From Pseudomonadota bacterium (GTDB lineage Bacteria; Pseudomonadota; Gammaproteobacteria; Steroidobacterales; Steroidobacteraceae): a DNA stretch of 64,000 bases. The position numbers and the translations under genes are program-made. The notes under the pieces were generated by a model. The model ran no database searches. It was given only the letters and a program-made list of their open reading frames with translations, and was not told the DNA's origin. This document shows, in pieces, positions 52,817 to 61,959 of this stretch. The stretch's first letter is position 1. Each line of letters starts with the position of its first letter. The DNA lies in assembly GCA_016704655.1 (NCBI GenBank), contig JADIZR010000001.1, forward strand, positions 426,586-490,585. Reading direction: 5' to 3'.

Positions 52817-55093
52817 TCACCAGCTGGGATCGTTGATCGTGCGTTCCTCGATCGGTCGCCCAAGCCCAAGCACGAGCTGCCATTCGCTGGTGGTGGTCGC
52901 AGCGAGTGACAGCGACATCGGGCCGAGCGGGGTGCGACCGGCCAACACGAATGCCCCGGAGTAAGTGGGCTGCGCGTTGACGCCATCGAGGCGGCCACTC
53001 ATGTCGGCCGCGGTCAACGTCAGCCCAGCGTAGATCGACTGGCCGAAGATGTAGCTGATGTCCGCGATCCGCTGCAGGTAAGACGCCTGCGCGCTCCAGT
53101 ATGACGAACCGCGCAACTCACCCAGGCTGAGCCCGGGCAGGCTCACCGGACCGCCGAGACTGAACAGGTCGTACAGCGGCAGCGACGTGTCGAACGATGA
53201 TCCGCCGCTGACTCGCAGGTAACCCACGTTGCGACGGAACGGCAATACGAAGGTCGCCGTGCCCTCGAATCGCTCGTAAGGCGCCACGGCTCCCAGCGCT
53301 TCCTCGCTGCGGTAGTAGGTTACGCGGGCGACCGTTCCATGCTGCCAGAGTACATCGCGGTCGCGCGAGTCGAACGTGTAGCGCAGCGCCAGGCCGCCGT
53401 AGCCCTCGCTCGGAATCTCCGGCAGATCCTGCGATCCGATTTCCCGGTCGGCCGCCTGGACGCCGGAGCGGATGCCCGCGCGCAACTCAGCGCGTTTGCC
53501 GAAAGCGTGTCCCGCGTCGAGATAGCCCCATCCGGACGAGAAGTCGTAGCGCGTAACGGCGTTACCGTCGTCGAAGATATCCTCAATGGATCGCTGTGCC
53601 GTCAGCCCCGGCTCGATGAACCAGCGATGCGACGTGTCGAGTGGCTGGTAGAAGGAGGTCTCAAGGCCGGAGGTTCGACCCAGGCGCACCGAACCCCGGA
53701 ATTCGCCGCCGCGGTCGTTGATCCAGGTCTGCAGGTAGTCGCCGCCGATCGTGAACGCCGTGTTTGCGTCGGTGCCGATATGGAGCCCGAGGTCGAAGCG
53801 CATGATGTGCGGTCCCCAGGATTTCTCCTGCAGATGCAGGTCCAGGGTCGATTGAGTCGGGTACCCGGACAAGGTGTAGGCCACGCGCTCGAAGTCGGAG
53901 AGTCCAAACACGGCAGTGGTGCGGTTTGCGATCTGGCGCGCGTCGACAACATCTCCGGCCTGCAGGCCAAACGTCTGCCGGATGAACTCCGGATTCGCCC
54001 GTTCGAGACCGTTCAGTTTCACTGCGGCCAGCGTGACCTTTCCCCCCCCTGGCCGGGACGCCGATTCCCTCCAGGCCAGGTACTCGTCTTCGGTCACCGC
54101 ATACCGTGCCAGAGCGTCGCGATGCGCCAGCGCGGCTGCGCGCCCGAGCGGGATGGCATCATTGACCCGGTCGAAAGACGCCGAACCGATGTCTCCCATT
54201 TCGATCACGATCTTCACGTCGTCGGGACCGAGAGTATCGAGCTGCTGTCGCTCGTTGGCGCCGATGAGCACGTCGAGCGTGCGCGACATCATCGTGAGCG
54301 GCGAGCGCAATTCGGCAGCCGTGGGCAGGGGATTCGGCACTGCGACCGCGATGACCACGTCGGCACAGGTCTGGCGGGCGATGTCCACCGGGACGTTGCG
54401 CGTGAGTCCACCGTCCCCGAGGATTCGGCCGTCGATGCTCACGGGCGAGAACACGCCGGGCACTGCCATGCTCGCCCGCAGCGCGAGCGCCAGGTCGCCG
54501 CGATCGAGGACAACCATCTCGCCGCTCTGCATGTCCGTGGCCACCGCACGGAATGGAATGGGCAGCCGGTCGAATTCCGCGATGCCGCGGCTGCGAGCCA
54601 CGAGGTACTGGATCGTCAGGTCGACGTTCTGCGTGTTGATCAGGCCGGACGGCGCGACAAGGCGACCGTCACGGACGCCAAATTCCAGACTGTTGCTGTA
54701 GGTGTTGCCCGTGAGCTTGCGCCGCATCGGCACCTGCGCGCGCAATCCGCGGCGGCCAATGGCCTCCTGCCAGGAGATCGCTCGGATTGCGGTCTCGACT
54801 TCGTCCGCGCTCATACCAGAAGCGTACGTGCCGCCGACGACCGCACCCATGCTCGTGCCGATGATGCAATCGACTGGAATGCGCAGTTCGTCGAGCACGC
54901 CCAGAACGCCTATGTGCGCCGCGCCTTTCGCGCCACCGCCGCCGAGCACGAGTCCGATGCGCGGGCGAGGTTGCGCCGGCGCCGCCACGGCAGTGCTCTC
55001 GGCCGCCTGCGACAGGGCAGGGAACGCGACGCAGGTAACATACGCACACAGGAGAATCGCGGCGAACCCGCGTATCGACCCGTTGCCGTCCAT
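52817..55093 (-). CDS. Patatin-like phospholipase with outer-membrane barrel (PlpD-like)
   Basis: Protein of 758 residues. The ATG at 55093 gives a signal peptide (about residues 1-31). The patatin domain has RIGLVLGGGGAKGAAHIGVL, the nucleophile IIGTSMGAVVGG and the dyad aspartate in RILGDGGLTRNVPVDIARQ. After it come a POTRA-like region (LAAVKLNGLERANPEFIRQT) and a surface-antigen-type barrel. This is the type Vd autotransporter layout seen in PlpD. The exposed lipase would act outside the cell or at the outer leaflet. No partner genes are needed for export beyond the BAM complex. Confidence 0.9.
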   Translation of the reverse strand: MDGNGSIRGFAAILLCAYVTCVAFPALSQAAESTAVAAPAQPRPRIGLVLGGGGAKGAAHIGVLGVLDELRIPVDCIIGTSMGAVVGGTYASGMSADEVETAIRAISWQEAIGRRGLRAQVPMRRKLTGNTYSNSLEFGVRDGRLVAPSGLINTQNVDLTIQYLVARSRGIAEFDRLPIPFRAVATDMQSGEMVVLDRGDLALALRASMAVPGVFSPVSIDGRILGDGGLTRNVPVDIARQTCADVVIAVAVPNPLPTAAELRSPLTMMSRTLDVLIGANERQQLDTLGPDDVKIVIEMGDIGSASFDRVNDAIPLGRAAALAHRDALARYAVTEDEYLAWRESASRPGGGKVTLAAVKLNGLERANPEFIRQTFGLQAGDVVDARQIANRTTAVFGLSDFERVAYTLSGYPTQSTLDLHLQEKSWGPHIMRFDLGLHIGTDANTAFTIGGDYLQTWINDRGGEFRGSVRLGRTSGLETSFYQPLDTSHRWFIEPGLTAQRSIEDIFDDGNAVTRYDFSSGWGYLDAGHAFGKRAELRAGIRSGVQAADREIGSQDLPEIPSEGYGGLALRYTFDSRDRDVLWQHGTVARVTYYRSEEALGAVAPYERFEGTATFVLPFRRNVGYLRVSGGSSFDTSLPLYDLFSLGGPVSLPGLSLGELRGSSYWSAQASYLQRIADISYIFGQSIYAGLTLTAADMSGRLDGVNAQPTYSGAFVLAGRTPLGPMSLSLAATTTSEWQLVLGLGRPIEERTINDPSW

Positions 55094-55228
55094 GCATTCT
55101 CGCGTCACCGGCTCTCCACGTGCTGTCAGGCTAAATGCCCAAGGTCGTATGCTACCGCGCAACAACCCGATGCGACGACATGACCTGTCGTCGGGCCGGC
55201 AGAGAATGTCAGTCAGGGAGTTGATGAG

Positions 55229-56968
55229 ATGATGAATCCCGTGCGAGCCGCGACCGGCTGGTTCGCGGGGCGTTTGCTCGTGTTCCTGGCCATTCTCGCT
55301 GCCCTGGTTGCGATGGACGTCTATCGCGAAGAGTCGACTTTGTTAGGGGTCATGTTGAAGGGCCTGGTTCCGGACCGGGAACTCGTACAGCGCCTGCAGG
55401 ACAGCCGTATACAGATCGAAGAATTCGCACGGGATGCGGAGTTGCAGGTCAATCAACGCTTGCGAGACGCGCAGTCCGCGGGACCCGCAAGGATCGATCC
55501 CTTGATCGAATCATTACAGGCCGACATCAGGGTGAAGGAGGGCAGGCGCCGGTCGTCGACGGCGAAAGCCATTGCGCTGATGACCGGCGCAGGCCTCGAG
55601 GAAGACCTCAAGAACGAGGTCGACATTCAATTGAGCAGGGCCGAGCTGGAGGCATTGAAGCGCATCAAAGGTGAATTCGAGGCGCTGGGCACGGAGTCTC
55701 GTGATGCCGCTGTGGATTTCGAAGACAAACGACGGCGCACTCTGCAGACCAACGCAGCCTACTTGCGTAAGAAGCAAGAAATCATTCGCTTCGAATGGGA
55801 CCATCCAATAGCAGTGCGGATGCCGGGCACCAGCGCGAACGTTCGGCTTGCGGAACTGAAACAGCAGCGCAATCAACTCGCACGCGAGTACAGCTCTGCG
55901 GGGGCGCAGTTCTACGCAGCCAGGGACCGACTCACGAGGGCGAGGGCGCGCGCTCATGCGGATCTCGAGCAGGTGCAATTGGCTAGCGCTACGATACTGG
56001 GCCCACTCGATGAACTCATTGCAACCAGGAAGTCGGCGGTGGAGGCGACGGAAAGGACGGCGGAGAAGGCTCTGCAGTCCATTCAGCACGTATTTCTGAA
56101 GGCGTTCGGAATCCTCGTCGCGGTGACACTGTTGCCGGTCGGTATCAAGGCCTTCTGGTACTGGTTCGTCGCGCGGTTAGCCGAAAGGCAACGGCCCGTT
56201 CGTTTGCGACCCGGGACCGTGGGAATGTTGGCGGCGGGAGCATCGGGCGGATCCGGAATTGCCCCGACCAGGAAGATTTCCGCTGTGTCCCAGGAAATCG
56301 TCCTCAATGCGCGGGAAGAACTGCTGGTACACCCCGAATACCTGCAGAGCTCAGCGGATGCAGGCCGCAAGGAGACCCAGTGGCTGCTGAGCTGGAAATT
56401 CTGGCTGACGAGCATCGCGGCGCAGATGGTCGCGCTGGATCGAATCCGGGATGCGGACGGCGCGACTTTCGTGATCTCCAGCAAGAACGATGCCTTTGCC
56501 GAGGTTGGTGTCATCGACCTGCCCGAGGGTTCCGCGTTCGTGCTGCAGCCGCGAAACCTTGTCGGTGTGGTTCAGTCCATTGACCGGCCGATCAGGATCA
56601 GCCGGAAATGGAACTGGAGCCTCATGGCATTTGTCACGCTGCAGTTTCGGTACCTGATCTTTGACGGACCCGGCAAGCTTCTCGTGCAGGGCTGTCGCGG
56701 AGTGCGAACCGAACAGGCCGGGAGTGGCCGCAGCATCGATCAGGCGGCGACGATCGGTTTCAGTGCGAACCTCGACTATTCACCCAGGCGCTCGGAAACC
56801 TTTGGTGCGTACCTGCTCGGGACGCGGAGCCTATTCAATGACAGATTCTCTGGCGGACCCGGTGTGTATGTGTACGAAGAGATGCCGTACTTCGGCCGGA
56901 AGTCCGGGCTCACCGGACGTGGGTTCGAGGGACTGACGGATGGGGTGCTGAAGGTGTTTGGGATTTGA
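55229..56968 (+). CDS. Coiled-coil membrane protein of unknown function
   Basis: Protein of 579 residues. One helix near residues 13-29 (AGRLLVFLAILAALVAMDVY) and one near 293-315 (AFGILVAVTLLPVGIKAFWY) flank a charged, alpha-helical region of about 250 residues rich in lysine, glutamate and arginine. After the second helix a soluble part of about 240 residues contains EIVLNAREELLVHPEYLQSS and RYLIFDGPGKLLVQGCRGVR, with beta-rich phrases that recall AIM24-like folds only weakly. I do not recognise the family. It starts 136 bases from the divergent patatin gene. Confidence 0.75.
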   Translation: MMNPVRAATGWFAGRLLVFLAILAALVAMDVYREESTLLGVMLKGLVPDRELVQRLQDSRIQIEEFARDAELQVNQRLRDAQSAGPARIDPLIESLQADIRVKEGRRRSSTAKAIALMTGAGLEEDLKNEVDIQLSRAELEALKRIKGEFEALGTESRDAAVDFEDKRRRTLQTNAAYLRKKQEIIRFEWDHPIAVRMPGTSANVRLAELKQQRNQLAREYSSAGAQFYAARDRLTRARARAHADLEQVQLASATILGPLDELIATRKSAVEATERTAEKALQSIQHVFLKAFGILVAVTLLPVGIKAFWYWFVARLAERQRPVRLRPGTVGMLAAGASGGSGIAPTRKISAVSQEIVLNAREELLVHPEYLQSSADAGRKETQWLLSWKFWLTSIAAQMVALDRIRDADGATFVISSKNDAFAEVGVIDLPEGSAFVLQPRNLVGVVQSIDRPIRISRKWNWSLMAFVTLQFRYLIFDGPGKLLVQGCRGVRTEQAGSGRSIDQAATIGFSANLDYSPRRSETFGAYLLGTRSLFNDRFSGGPGVYVYEEMPYFGRKSGLTGRGFEGLTDGVLKVFGI

Positions 56969-56981
56969 TGCGTGCGGAAAA

Positions 56982-57006
56982 GGGGCCCAGGTTCTGCCTG
57001 AGCCCC
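56982..57006. terminator. Terminator-like hairpin between convergent genes
   Basis: GGGGCCCAGG and CCTGAGCCCC pair with one G-T wobble position around TTCTG, 13 bases after the coiled-coil gene and 10 bases after the minus-strand secreted gene. An A run flanks the left side, which suits termination of the minus-strand gene. Confidence 0.6.
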
Positions 57007-57015
57007 TCGAGCCCA

Positions 57016-57459
57016 CTATTTAAGCTTCAGCTCGATCAATTCGATGCTGCCCATCACCTTGCGCATGGGCGCACGAGCGGCGCCTTCCTTTTCAAACTGC
57101 TGGCGGTCCTTCGCCATCGACTCATTGATCTTCTTCTCCAGCGCCAGGCCCTCGGCAATCTTCATGAAGTCCTTGTGGATCGTGACCAGGTACAGGTCCG
57201 GCTCGCCGTTTCTTGGATTGGAATTGCTGAGGACGTGATAGCCGACTTCGTTGCCATGCAGCGCATTGAGCTTTCTGAACTTGACCCATTCGTCCGCGAG
57301 CCAGGTCGTGTAGTTTTCAAACTGCCCATCCAGGACGTCTATGTCAGAGACGTACCAGACGTTACCGACGTCATAGCGCGAGTCCTGCGCGGACGCCGGT
57401 GCGGCAGCACCAAGCAGCAGGAATGAGGCGACAAAAGCGGTTGTGAGTTTTCGAATCAT
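57016..57459 (-). CDS. Small secreted protein of unknown function
   Basis: Protein of 147 residues with a signal peptide (MIRKLTTAFVASFLLLGAAA, cleavage expected after APASA). The mature protein (VGNVWYVSDIDVLDGQFENY, then GEPDLYLVTIHKDFMKIAEG) resembles small periplasmic proteins with an antibiotic-biosynthesis-monooxygenase-like or dimeric alpha+beta barrel shape, but the match is weak. GGGGAA precedes the ATG at 57459. It is the last chromosomal gene before the left att-like repeat. Confidence 0.75.
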   Translation of the reverse strand: MIRKLTTAFVASFLLLGAAAPASAQDSRYDVGNVWYVSDIDVLDGQFENYTTWLADEWVKFRKLNALHGNEVGYHVLSNSNPRNGEPDLYLVTIHKDFMKIAEGLALEKKINESMAKDRQQFEKEGAARAPMRKVMGSIELIELKLK

Positions 57460-57630
57460 TGTTTTTCCCCTGATTGTTACGAACTTGTCGAACGAAAATA
57501 CGGTAGCACGTCGTGGTCCGGGGTGACCAAGCAGCACGCGTTAGCATGCATTTGAGCGGTGAGCCTGCTTAGAAGGGCCTTCGGTTGCATGGCAGCGGAT
57601 CCCTTTGGGCCTCCCGTCGGGTATCTCGAC

Positions 57631-57658
57631 AGTACGCATAATGTATAGCAAGCATTAA
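57631..57658 (+). other. Left att-like site (half dif)
   Basis: AGTACGCATAA and TGTATA match the XerC arm and centre of the site at 61960, with one mismatch in the arm; 16 consecutive bases are identical. The right arm (GCAAGCATTAA) no longer matches a XerD arm. This is the expected left junction if the element entered at the XerC-side boundary of dif. The 326 bases from 57460 to 57785 hold this site, an AT-rich stretch and a small CAACTA/TAGTTG hairpin (57690-57704), but no gene I can support. Confidence 0.8.
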
Positions 57659-57785
57659 TTATTGACCGCGAATTGCGCTCGGGAATCAACAACTACATTA
57701 GTTGCAGCGAAGTGCAGATTGTCGCGACGGTCTGCAGTCGGCCGAACGGACCTTCGGGAATAATCGTCATCAGCGCCGGCTCGGG

Positions 57786-58277
57786 ATGGGAGGAGTCTTG
57801 CGTCGGTTCATCGCCAACCGGGTTCCGATCTCGCTAGAACTGCTGTTACTGATTGCCGGTGCGCTTCTTCTTGCGCCCGTGTTGATGATCGGGCCGTTGG
57901 GATCAGCGGAGGACTTCGCAGCGTTCAGCAAGGCGGGCCACGTGGCGGCATTCTTCTCGTTACTACCTCTTGCGCTGCTCGCGATCGGTTATATGCGTTA
58001 CCCGGACGAGTTCACATTCGCTGTCGATGGTCCATGGATCATGGCTTTTGTCTCCGTTGCCGTCCCACTCTGTGTAGCAATAGTTAGTCTCCTTGGATTG
58101 AATGGCGAGGGAGTCCGAGTGGTTGACTTGGTGGTCTGCCTAGTCGCGCTGCCGCTTTTTCACCTGATGGTTGTCGGGATGCTCGGGCGGCGCGAGCCAG
58201 CATTGAGCGATCGGGCGGCAGGGTCGAGAGTCCGTTCAGGGTCGAAAGCGGGCCTATTGTCGACGTTGTCATTGTGA
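57786..58277 (+). CDS. Four-helix membrane protein inside the dif element
   Basis: Protein of about 163 residues with hydrophobic segments at about 15-35, 46-66, 81-102 and 113-132 (SLELLLLIAGALLLAPVLMI, then FFSLLPLALLAIGYM). I do not recognise it. The ATG at 57786 is preferred because the in-frame ATG at 57702 adds a basic, unconvincing stretch. The last 25 residues overlap the rep remnant on the other strand and may be a fused tail. It may be cargo of the element. Confidence 0.5.
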   Translation: MGGVLRRFIANRVPISLELLLLIAGALLLAPVLMIGPLGSAEDFAAFSKAGHVAAFFSLLPLALLAIGYMRYPDEFTFAVDGPWIMAFVSVAVPLCVAIVSLLGLNGEGVRVVDLVVCLVALPLFHLMVVGMLGRREPALSDRAAGSRVRSGSKAGLLSTLSL

Positions 58278-59006
58278 CGCGGCAGTAGCCAGGCCCGTAT
58301 TGCACCCGCCGCTCCCACTCCGACGGTATGTGCTCACCGCTCTCGCGTACTAACCAGCCGCCGCCTGTCGCACGACGAACAGAGCTGCCCTGCTCAGTAC
58401 GATCGCGAACATAGGCGGGCAGGGCGCGCCACTGCGCTAGCCGCTTCGCGCTGTCGAACCCGCCTACGCCATATAGACGCGCCCCGCGAGGGAGCGGACG
58501 GCCCTGATCTCCCTTGCTTGCATACTTGACGATGTACGCGGGGCCGGACCTCGCAAAGCTCAACTTGGTCAGGCCCCAAGGCCAAAGCCGTTTGCGCTGT
58601 CGCCCAGTAACCGAGTCTGGCATCGGCAACTTCATGCCGACGGAATCCACCACAGCACGTGATAATGGGGCGCACCACGCTTTGCATTTTCAACCTACCC
58701 ACTCGTACGCGTACGCGATCTTTCGCTGCTCGAGCCACGCTCGCATGCGCCGAACGTATTCGGTGACTTGGCGAGGGGAATACTCGGCGCCAGGTGCATA
58801 CGTCAGAGTAACCATGATGCATTGGCAACGAACACCCGACTCAGCGTAGAGATCGCGCACCGTGTCGGGCATGATGGCCGACCAACCGCAACTTGCGCAT
58901 GCAGGCTGAGCGGGCTGAAAAGCTCTCGACTTTGGGCTTCGTACTGATCTGGTGCCGTGAAGCTGATTGATTGCAGGGCCAACTTGACTTGTTTGTTTTC
59001 CGACAA
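58084..59006 (-). pseudogene. Filamentous phage-like HUH replication protein, frameshifted
   Basis: Three single-base shifts are needed to join the pieces: KLALQSISFTAPDQYEAQSR, then ACASCGWSAIMPDTVRDLYA and CIMVTLTYAPGAEYSPRQVT, then WVGENAKRGAPHYHVLWW, then AYIVKYASKGDQGRPLPRGA. The HYH is the HUH metal motif and the YIVKYASKG carries the nicking tyrosine, the plan of inovirus gene II-type Rep proteins. Shift sites lie near 58905, 58692 and 58637. The real start may be at 61371, upstream of the IS. The C-terminal end is uncertain because it overlaps the membrane protein gene. Confidence 0.72.
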
Positions 59007-59200
59007 GCCCGAGGAGGCATTGGAATCGGCGGAGCAGGGGCCGTCTCCGAAGGCCTCCCTCCTCCAAAATCAGCGATGGTCTGCAGACTACTAGTCCCCA
59101 AACTATCATCTGTGACGGTGCCGCTCTCCGTAGCCGACTGCGACTCAAGGCCTACCGGCTCCGGATGGTTTGGCGTGGACGCGGCCACTTTCGGTGTACC

Positions 59201-59251
59201 TGTCGGCGGCGGACGTAAATTGCACAGATCTGGCGGACGAAAATTGCACAC
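59201..59251 (+). repeat. IS21 left end with two internal repeats
   Basis: GGCGGACGTAAATTGCACAG (59208-59227) and GGCGGACGAAAATTGCACAC (59232-59251) are direct repeats, 18 of 20 bases identical. Such multiple repeats are the usual transposase-binding sites at IS21 ends. Confidence 0.88.
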
Positions 59252-59292
59252 CCCAAGCTGGCGATTCCGTGACTTGCGCGGGAGCCGGGGCG

Positions 59293-60334
59293 ATGTATGC
59301 AAGGAATCAACGAGTGCTGTTACGTCATTACCTGGAACGGGGCCTGAGTAAGGCGGAGATCGCGCGGGAGCTGGGCGTCGCACGGCGGACCGTCTACCAC
59401 TGGATTGCCACCGGGCACGGCTCGAGCGTGAAGCTCGATGACGCGCGCCGATGCGGTATGCCGCGCGACCGCCGGTCACCTGCAAGGTCGACCCCTTTCG
59501 CGGCATTCTCGCGGCGCGCCTGGCCAGTATCCGAAGCTGTCGGCGGTGCGGCTGTTCGAGGGAGATCCGGGCGGCAGGCTACGCGGGTGGCTACACGCAG
59601 GTGAAGGACTGCGTCCGCCAGATGCGCCCGACGCCAGTGGTGGAGCCGGTGGTGCGCTTCGAGACCGCGCCGGGCCATCAGGGCCAGGCCGACTTCGCCG
59701 AGTTCCGGTTACCGTGGGGCAAGCGCTACGCGCTGGTGGTCGTGCTCGGGTACTCGCGGCTGCTGTGGCTGCAGTTCTATACGCGCCAAACGATGCTCGC
59801 CGTGTTGATGCGCGGGCTGGAGCCGCCTTCGCCTACTTCGGCGGCGTGCCCGCCAATCTGCTCTTCGACCAGTTGAAGGCCGTGATCGTCGACGACGAGC
59901 GGGGAGATCGGCGGGCGGCTGCTGGAGAAACGCCGAGTTCATGCGCTTCGCCGCGCACTGGGACTTCCGCGTGCGCCTGCCGACCGTATCGAGCCCAGAC
60001 CAAGGGCAAGGTCGAGCGGCCCATCGGTTACGTCCGCCAGGGCTTCTTCTACGGGCGGACCTTCCTCAACGATGCCGACCTCAACGCGCAGGCGCTGTCG
60101 TGGCTCGCGCAGACGGCGAACCGCCGCCTGCATCGCACCACTGCCGAGGCGCCGCGCCTGCCGCTTCGAACGCGACGAGCGCGTCGTGCTGCGGCCCCTG
60201 GCGGCGCGTCCGTATCGGTCGTTGGTCGCGACGGCCCACGCCCGAGCGGTCGCGGCCGTCGCAACCGCCGGCCATGCTGCGTCGAGCGGCGCCCGCTCGC
60301 CTGGTATGACCGACTGACCGGGGTCGCACGATGA
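59293..60334 (+). pseudogene. istA: IS21 transposase IstA, multiple frameshifts
   Basis: Pieces of an IstA transposase follow in order but in changing frames: LLRHYLERGLSKAEIARELG and VARRTVYHWIATG (helix-turn-helix), KVDPFRGILAARLA, PKLSAVRLFE, AAGYAGGYTQVKDCVRQMRP, GHQGQADFAEFRLPWGKRYA (first catalytic aspartate), FAYFGGVPANLLFDQLKAVI and CRPYRAQTKGKVERPIGYVR (catalytic glutamate). At least six one-base insertions or losses, many in short G, C or A runs, separate them. The residues themselves are well preserved, which is unusual for old decay. Confidence 0.85.
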
Positions 60335-61165
60335 GTGTCGCCCAGCGTCATCCGCGCGATGCCATCCGCGACCTGCTCGCCGACCTCAAGATGCCGGGCT
60401 CGCTGGAAGCCGTCGACGGCATCCTGCGCGAGATCGACGGCGGGCGGCTCGCGGCGACCGAAGCGATCAGCCGCCTGCTCACCGCGCAGGTCTCGCTGCG
60501 CAACAACCGCCGGCTGGAGGCGGCGATGCGCTCCTCGCGGCTCCCCGCGGTGAAGACGCTGGAGTCGTTCGACTTCGCCTTCCAGCCTCGCTCAAGCGCG
60601 AGCAGATCGGGAGCCTGCACGAGCTCAACTTCATCGAGCGCAAGGAAAACGTCGTGCTGCTGGGCCCGCCGGGGCGTGGGCAAGAACGCACCTCGCGATC
60701 AGCCTCGCCATCGCCGCCGCGCAGCGTGGACGACGCGTCTATTACGGCACCTTGATCGACCTGATCACCTCGCTCGAGGAAGCCCAGGCGGCTGGCCACT
60801 TGGCGCGGCGACTCGCCGTGCTCACCCGCCATCCGTCGCTGCTGGTGGTCGATGAGATCGGCTACCTGCCGATCAACCACGCCGGTGCCGTGCTGTTCTT
60901 CCAGCTCATGAATCGTCGCTACGAACTCGCCTCGACCGTGCTCACCTCAAACAAGGGCTTCGAGGAATGGGGCGAGGTGCTCGGCGACGAGGTGATGGCC
61001 GCCGCGCTCATCGACCGCGTGCTGCACCACTGCCATCTGGTCAACATCCGTGGGAACAGCTATCGCATGCGTGCGCACACCGACCTGTACCGCTCGCTTC
61101 AAGCCGAGGGCGATCGCGATGAGCCCGTCAGGCGCAGCCGTCGGTCCAAGCCGACCGGCCACTGA
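60331..61165 (+). pseudogene. istB: IS21 ATPase IstB, three frameshifts
   Basis: AAA+ ATPase that helps IstA choose targets. It starts with an ATGA overlap, giving LADLKMPGSLEAVDGILREI. One base is missing near 60588, and one extra each occurs near 60675 and 60686; correction gives ELNFIERKENVVLLGPPGVG for the P-loop, then LLVVDEIGYLPINHAGAVLF and STVLTSNKGFEEWGEVLGDE. It ends near SYRMRAHTDLYRSLQAEGDR. The rest is complete, about 277 residues when corrected. Confidence 0.87.
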
Positions 61166-61175
61166 ACCTCCGGGC

Positions 61176-61226
61176 GTGTGCAATCTTCGCCCGCCAGAAT
61201 GCGCAATATCCGTCCGGCGTTGACGA
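61176..61226 (-). repeat. IS21 right end with two internal repeats
   Basis: The reverse complement of 61176-61195 is GGCGGGCGAAGATTGCACAC and that of 61199-61219 has CGCCGGACGGATATTGCGCA. Both match the repeats of the left end in inverted orientation. Confidence 0.86.
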
Positions 61227-61367
61227 GTACCGTCTGGTGCCGGTTCCGCGCTCGTACAGTGGCCCAGCTGCCGGATCGCACCGGAGAGGACGCGCCTTCG
61301 GCGCTCGACGCCTGCGGCGTCCTCAGAGGTGCCTCCGGCCCCGCAGCACGGCTCTCCGTCGCCGGGG

Positions 61368-61954
61368 TCATGCGGACCTCAGGATGCGGCAGTATTCCTC
61401 AAGGTCCCGTGGGTCTTTGCTCGCCGGGTCTCGCGCCAGCTGAACGATCAGCCAATGTGCGCGCAGCTGTCTGGGATCGAACTCGTGGCCCATCTGGGTC
61501 CCCCGGATGATCGCGGCGGATCGCGAATCCTTTCCATGGGTCGTCAAGGACGCGGCCGTCGCGATACAGAGCTAAACAGACGCAACGCCTGACGGGACGG
61601 CTTGCGGGCCCCGGACTTGTAGAGACGAGCCGTCGCAACGGAAACGCCGCACCAACGCGCAATCAGCTGGTCAGGGTAGCCGTAGAAGATTGATAACGGT
61701 CGAGCAGGCACAGCAAGACATTCCTCGACTGAGGAACCTTGCCCGCGTGGCGACGGTCGTGCCGGTGTTTCACGAAACCTGCTGTCGTACCAGGTTGGTG
61801 CGCTGTTGCCAGCGCCCATTTCCGACAGACCGGACCTTGAGCCACGCTGCTCGGTAGCGCCGTCCGAATCCTTCCGATGCGGCCTACGTGATGAAGCATA
61901 AGACGGCGAAGGCGGTCGACGCAAAGGTGGCTCCGGTCGCTTGGGACGGGCCAT
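61368..61954 (-). pseudogene. Filamentous phage-type regulator (DUF3653-like), frameshifted
   Basis: Pieces in different frames spell a protein with WYDSRFRETPARPSPRG, YPDQLIARWCGVSVATARLY, KSGARKPSRQALRLF, LYRDGRVLDDPWKGFAIRRD and QLRAHWLIVQLARDPASKDP. The WCGVSVATARLYKSGARKPS part is helix-turn-helix-like and the RDGRVLDDPW segment is typical of DUF3653 proteins found in Xanthomonas-type filamentous phages. Two shifts are needed. It starts 6 bases from the XerC arm at 61960. Its last bases overlap, as ATGA, an ATG at 61371 from which the rep gene may once have started. Confidence 0.6.
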
Positions 61955-61959
61955 CTATT

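Larger units (their letters stand above)
59201..61226 (+). mobile_element. IS21-family insertion sequence
   Basis: Two-gene istA/istB element of 2026 bases. Related ends of about 50 bases face inward (59201-59251 and 61176-61226), each with two copies of a GGCGGACG-ATTGCACA type repeat. A 5-base direct repeat GTACC flanks it (59196-59200 and 61227-61231), as expected of an IS21 target duplication. Both genes need single-base corrections, so it may be inactive or the consensus may be faulty. Confidence 0.9.

Noticed and set aside
58690..59148. Independent small gene on the minus strand
   Set aside because: It is the middle piece of the frameshifted Rep gene; the pieces before and after lie in the other frames and complete its motifs.
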